Shown here: positions 61,501-64,000 of the stretch, piece by piece
How the letters are laid out: the number at the start of each line of letters is the position of its first letter
Position numbering within the stretch: position 1 is the stretch's first letter
Assembly (NCBI GenBank): GCA_026692905.1
Contig: JAPLNL010000046.1
Location: 27,631 to 91,630, forward strand
Direction of reading: 5' to 3'
From: Planctomycetota bacterium
GTDB taxonomy: Bacteria > Planctomycetota > Planctomycetia > Pirellulales > Pirellulaceae
Length of the DNA: 64,000 bases
Program-made: the position numbers and the translations under genes
Notes under the pieces: generated by a model
Seen by the model: only the letters and a program-made list of their open reading frames with translations
Database searches by the model: none
Told to the model about the DNA's origin: nothing

Positions 61501-64000
61501 ATGACGTCTTAAGCGGCGGCGGTGGTGTCGATACGGTCAGCGGTGGCGATGGAGATGATACTATTGCCTCGGGCTCTGCTAACGATACGGCCGGTGACAA
61601 ACTAAGCGGAGATGCCGGTAATGATAGAATTACTGGCTCACAATTCAACGACCTCATCGATGGTGGCTCCGGGAACGACCAAATCAACTCTGGTGAAGGC
61701 GATAACGTTATCTATGGCGACACCAATCCAGACAACATTCCGGTGGGCTCGCTTGTTAAATCCGGCGATAACTTGATCGTTAACGGTAGCTTCGAAACAA
61801 ATCTAACCGCCAATCGAACGTGGAATGTATTCGACTCGATAGATGGCTGGAGGACCGCGAGTGGATCTGGAATTGAAATCCAAGAGGGAGTTGCGGGAAC
61901 AGCTGCCGACGGATCGAGTTTGGTCGAACTCGACAGCCGCGGCAACTCGGCAATCCAACAAACGGTGGCCACAGAATCCGGACAAAAATATGAAATCTCG
62001 GTTCAATACTCACCACGACCCGGTGTCCCTGCTTCTAGCAACGGTGTTGAGGTTTGGTGGAACGGCAACAAGATTGATACTATCGTCGGCGAGGGTGTCG
62101 GACTACGCGATACGCAATGGCGAACACTAAGCTATCAAGTAGACGGCAATAGCACTCAAGGCGCACTGGAGTTTCGCGCGATCGGAACCAGCGATAGCCT
62201 GGGGGGTTACGTCGACAACATTCAGATGTTTAAGCTTGTTACGCCACAAAGTCTACAAACCGGTAACGACACGATTGTAGCGGGGGCAGGAAGCGACCGG
62301 ATCTACGGTCAAGGTGGTGACGATACGATTAACGCGGGCTCCGGCAATGACTTTATCGACGGTGGTTCAGGTAACGACGTTCTCAACGGCAACTTTGGCA
62401 ATGACTTTATCGACGGCGGTGAAGGCTTCGACCGGGCTCACTTCGGAGGCAATGCAACCGATTACCAAGTTTCACGGAATCCCGACGGTTCGATTACCGT
62501 CAAAGACCTTCGTCCAGGTTCTCCAGACGGAACGGACCGCGTTGCCAATGTCGAAACGATGGCGTTCGCCGATTCTTGGTTGCCAATCGATACGGTAGCC
62601 AAGCCTGTAGAGCCAGTGCAGCTCGCTTCGCCAACCGCAGAGCCAAACCAATTGACCATTCGATTGGGAGGTGAAATGGGGAACAACGCCGGCCAACGAG
62701 CCGAACCACCACGCTACGAAGTGTGGGCCAACGGCGAGAAGATCTCAACCGGTGTCGTCGATTGGGCAACCCTCGATCGGATTGCAGCGCAAGGAGCTGG
62801 CGGGTTCCAAGAACTCAAACTTAACGTGGCCCCTGGCCAACAGTTGAGCAACGTTTCAGTACGCTTCACCAATGATGCTTATGAGGGCAAAGCCGCAACC
62901 GATCGCAACATGTACGTTGACGCGATCGAGGTCAACGGCAAGCGATTCGAGGCCGAAGGACCGAGTGCTAAGTACCATCGTGGCGGCGACGAGATTCGAG
63001 GCCAAGAAGGCATGTACTGGTCCGGTACGATGAGCTTCAACACGAGCGATGCTCCACGTCCAACCGATGCCCATATCGCTGAAAATGTTCCAGGAGCAGT
63101 CGTTGGCAAGCTCGCAGCCATCGATAGCAACACCAAGGTATTGATCAGCGACGATCGCTTCGAAATCAAAGAAGGCTCGCTCAAGCTGAAGGATGGCGTA
63201 TCGCTGGACTTTGAAAAAGCTTCGAGCATTGATGTCAAGCTGACAGGAACGAACGGCAGCGACGTTTGGACACGCAACGTTCATATCGGAGTCGATAACG
63301 TCAACGAAGCTAATACGGCTGTCAACGACAAGTTTACGACCACCGAAGATGCAACACTCAAACTTGATGCTAATCAATTGCTCGCCAATGACTCCGACCT
63401 AGATGGCGACAAGCTTCGCATCACCGGCGTCTCGGGTGCCGAGCATGGCACCGTGAAGCTGCTCGACAACGGCCAAATCGAATTCAAGGCCGATGCGAAC
63501 TATTCGGGGCCAGCGAAGTTTACTTACACCGTATCTGATGCAGGCGGAATGACATCGACCGCAACGGTCGAGGTACAAGTTAATGCGGCCGCTGATGCTG
63601 CAAATATCGCCGCGAACAATGTAGCGGGCCTCGAAGATCAAGCCATCAAGTTAGATTTGGCATCGAGCCTAAGTGACGTCGATGGCAGCGAATCGATGCA
63701 AGTTTCGATCAAGGGCGTGCCTGAGGGCTTCACTCTATCGGGTGGTACACGCAACGCAGACGGTTCCTGGAGCGTCGCTCAATCGGACCTCGGCAACGTT
63801 TCGATCAACGCGCCGAAGGACTTCAACGGCCAAGTCAACTTGACACTCGAAGCCACCACAACCGAATCGAGCAATGGCTCTACTTCAGTTGTCTCCAAGG
63901 GCGTCAGCGTCAGCATCAACGCGGTAGCTGACGCAGCCAACATGACTGTTGGCAACGTAGCGGGCCTGGAAGATCAAGCCATCAAACTCGATCTTGCAGC
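55515..64000 (+). CDS. Giant LEPR-XLL surface protein with RTX, lectin-like, CBM-like and cadherin-like domains (continues past right edge)
   Basis: The frame opens at ATG 55515 and stays open to the window end (2,828+ codons, no in-frame stop seen when I translated it through). Residues 36-44 read LEPRILMSA, the LEPR-XLL leader of large exported repeat proteins. Then come, by position: RTX Ca-binding arrays (GGxGxDx) at 55704-55935, 56200-56475, 57003-57180, 61025-61260, 61420-61730 and 62260-62460; a DUF642-like domain at about 56490-57000 and another at about 61770-62240 (NLIVNGSFETN); and four copies of an approximately 155-residue lectin-like domain at about 57783-58253, 58578-59065, 59430-59895 and 60207-60690. 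A Ca-dependent CBM36/60-like domain follows at about 62640-62960 (ANGEKISTGVVDW), then cadherin/tandem-95-like Ig domains from 63040. A duplicated ENIIGSS segment occurs at 55951-56180 and 60824-61060. It is probably secreted by a type I pathway and bound to sugar polymers. Confidence 0.9.
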   Translation, partial: MSKKNSNKSNASSKQDQLQPSVAAEKTKASFTTDILEPRILMSATWVDTTNNQAELDATEGADTGTGSGMDDVLNGLGGDDKLFGNGGNDQLFGGAGNDSLFGGDGNDLLDGGTGNDKMFGGDGNDILVGGAGADLVDGGAGTDTVDYSKSTTGVTALLDDVDQWGPYANQKSGGLSGDATGDTYSSVENIIGSSNNDYVYGAATGSDAKLGDGNDIFDNNQTRIARDTVDGGAGNDTIWTGKGDDLLIGGLGDDKLFGEEDNDILLGGAGNDQLLGGSGNDTLNGGSGADYVEGGDGNDTVKGGSGNDQIEGGSGDDILIGDNDASDASNIALDGNFANTGVIDGFQTRSAGSTFSNWKVESGTVDVIGNYWEANGAAGSIDLDGVSPGAISQSIVTEPGQTYTIRFDMAGNCDAGSPNKSLQLTAGDGTQKFDWTKPANWSHQKMGYETREFTFVATSESTKIVFASLTQPNAVSGPYFGPVITKINVTPVLTEGNDTLNGGDGNDQLFGNGGSDTLNGGTGNDQLFGSTGNDLLNGGAGSDLLDGGTGTDTASYSDASRGIVADMTTGVVSIGTDTDTLVSIERIEGSRFDDTFAFSNPQAGATYAIDAGEGRNVIDLSQYPQGSVKLTDSSAVISLPGGQSFAIHFTDIDYIKTADGGLAIFDKVAIAAGQDIAIPAQVQLPTGVAPSLVEVRVSGVPAGAQLSAGTDIGGGAWKLTGDQVANVKMVTNAAVSGHFDLKFSASIEDAKPIITENFNNGASGWNVNTNEGAGSEFTGFLGRFGGTNGQQGVFKSFPAPAGVTSVVVEFDFYEIDSWDGEAFQVFGNDKLIASDTFQSVDRGIDQGNANSVAVNKEIRNMGFSGFEDQKHHYRVVVPVENGQVKLGFGSTLNQSIADESWAIDNLVIASNSAINGTIPVDIAATPLKTDIGVSASIEGSLSKGYLNLDIDQTGKSDGTIQTVRLENIPSTVKLTAGTQVQPGVWELKSDQLEHVRIEGSVASAANITVKSNVEVHDKLYSEDFEKGASGWSSNQVRDGGAAFSNFLGRFTPIGGNGQPQEVFKVFAMPPGVTSVQVEFDMLELDSWDGEAFRVFANDQQVSSNSFFTRYSAYGLDGNQGAATVTDLGVTNQGFSDWADQRHHFKLNVPVVNGQLKLGFGSTLDQLSGDESWGLDNLKISIPRTVETTSSFSLVSDAVDAHLAAATVDLTSSVSSNLPVEFDIKGGDSVKLSLAISDKIAPDQAEIRISGVPAGTKLSAGTDIGQGEWRLTANELKDLSLTTNPLVSGDFNLRVETSIKSPEPLFVENFDKGATGWSLNTTESSGAFGGTLGRFGGTDGQQGVFKTYDVPAGVKSVVVEFDFNEIDSWDGEKFQVFGNNQLLVSDTYQGVGRGFDQGGDFSKAVGAEANQGFSGWTDQKHRYRIVLPVENGQVKLGFGSTLNQSIADESWSIDNLVISANSTVVKTVALDVVSPLTINATTVGDLADGPVALKLEPQGAGVGTLQSVRIENVPAGMTLSTGTKLPDGSWQLTNNQLANLQVSGELPATDLTIKSTFAAKSTIYSEDFENGASGWSSNAVSDGGQALTKFLGRFDDIGGNDWGKQSVSKVFNAPPGVTEVQVQFDFLELDSWDGEQFRVFANDKQISAQQFFTEYSAYGRDGNKTDSVALDDGTKNQGFSGWADQRHRYTVTVPVVNGQFKVGFGATIDQGPDDEAWGIDNFKVTATKTIETASTLTINSRNVMGTAGNDTFAAGAKAEAFIGKDGLDTVDYSKSAQGVAVKLDDTDQSGPYANQKAGGIGGDAQGDNYKSIENIIGSSKDDYVYGANAGTNAKLGDGNDTFDNSFLNNAADVVDGGNGNDTISTGGGNDTLIGGAGDDRLYGEDGDDTLIGGSGNEVIDGGAGNDVAVFSGNRVDYDVIRNADGTTTVIDRSTADGTDRIINVESLRFADQTLTNDQGNWTLRGTSGNDSLVGTRAADNIDGGAGNDNIKGGAGNDVLSGGGGVDTVSGGDGDDTIASGSANDTAGDKLSGDAGNDRITGSQFNDLIDGGSGNDQINSGEGDNVIYGDTNPDNIPVGSLVKSGDNLIVNGSFETNLTANRTWNVFDSIDGWRTASGSGIEIQEGVAGTAADGSSLVELDSRGNSAIQQTVATESGQKYEISVQYSPRPGVPASSNGVEVWWNGNKIDTIVGEGVGLRDTQWRTLSYQVDGNSTQGALEFRAIGTSDSLGGYVDNIQMFKLVTPQSLQTGNDTIVAGAGSDRIYGQGGDDTINAGSGNDFIDGGSGNDVLNGNFGNDFIDGGEGFDRAHFGGNATDYQVSRNPDGSITVKDLRPGSPDGTDRVANVETMAFADSWLPIDTVAKPVEPVQLASPTAEPNQLTIRLGGEMGNNAGQRAEPPRYEVWANGEKISTGVVDWATLDRIAAQGAGGFQELKLNVAPGQQLSNVSVRFTNDAYEGKAATDRNMYVDAIEVNGKRFEAEGPSAKYHRGGDEIRGQEGMYWSGTMSFNTSDAPRPTDAHIAENVPGAVVGKLAAIDSNTKVLISDDRFEIKEGSLKLKDGVSLDFEKASSIDVKLTGTNGSDVWTRNVHIGVDNVNEANTAVNDKFTTTEDATLKLDANQLLANDSDLDGDKLRITGVSGAEHGTVKLLDNGQIEFKADANYSGPAKFTYTVSDAGGMTSTATVEVQVNAAADAANIAANNVAGLEDQAIKLDLASSLSDVDGSESMQVSIKGVPEGFTLSGGTRNADGSWSVAQSDLGNVSINAPKDFNGQVNLTLEATTTESSNGSTSVVSKGVSVSINAVADAANMTVGNVAGLEDQAIKLDLA

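Noticed and set aside
56094..63641. Many minus-strand and out-of-frame open frames inside the giant gene
   Set aside because: One continuous plus-strand frame from 55515 covers them with clear domain content; the others arise from biased repeat codons.

Overview
This window looks like a chromosome segment of a planctomycete, most like the Pirellulales / Rhodopirellula group. The support is the gene families: a DUF1501 protein paired with a PSCyt1-DUF1549-DUF1553 protein, a PVC-type c-heme protein fused to an SGNH domain, ThuA and SASA-esterase secreted proteins, a LEPR-XLL giant surface protein, and many exported proteins with Sec or Tat signals. KDO synthesis (kdsA) and an OprM/NodT-type outer-membrane factor indicate a Gram-negative envelope. 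Base composition is moderate, and gene order is loose, with short operons on both strands. Taxonomy is inferred from families only.

Layout. 1-8.6 kb: the end of a CorA transporter, a PolB-type exonuclease, a Kef-type antiporter, a probable oxidative pentonate pair (FAH-family protein plus ketoglutarate semialdehyde dehydrogenase), a Ser/Thr kinase and a hydroxybutyrate-dehydrogenase-like SDR. 8.9-22.4 kb: an ABC-2 permease whose stop codon overlaps the start of a large HrpA helicase, a His/Thr repeat protein, pyruvate kinase, an SDR, cytidine deaminase, a 1002-residue Hsp70-like protein and a membrane-anchored STN-like protein. 23-34.5 kb: a thioredoxin/c-heme/copper-monooxygenase/EF-hand fusion, ThuA, fabI divergent from pyrH-frr, the SGNH-PVC-HEAT-cytochrome protein and a lipoprotein. 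34.6-39.3 kb: kdsA, fabG, fabD, rpmF and a ketosynthase-fold protein lacking all three catalytic residues, then tRNA-Val(GAC). 39.5-49.4 kb: a threonine-dehydratase-like enzyme and a leftward block of secreted catabolic proteins (two SASA esterases, PSCyt1/DUF1549/DUF1553, DUF1501). 49.7-52.3 kb: rhodanese, isoaspartyl peptidase/asparaginase and an unknown membrane protein in one short operon. 52.5-64 kb: a Tat-type outer-membrane-factor lipoprotein divergent from an HlyD-like adaptor, followed by a giant Ca-binding repeat protein that runs off the right edge still open (more than 2,800 codons).

The gaps are packed with dispersed palindromic repeats. I count at least six families, several with copies tens of kilobases apart, and two genes (the Kef antiporter and the threonine-dehydratase-like enzyme) end inside repeat copies. 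There is no transposase, phage gene, CRISPR array or rRNA in the window.

The strongest candidates for something undescribed are: (1) the 52.5-64 kb locus, in which a dedicated outer-membrane factor and adaptor sit directly before a giant LEPR-XLL / RTX / lectin-like adhesin with an alternating ABAB domain duplication; and (2) the catalytically empty ketosynthase in a fatty-acid gene cluster, where Glu appears in place of the active Cys, as Gln does in polyketide chain-length factors.
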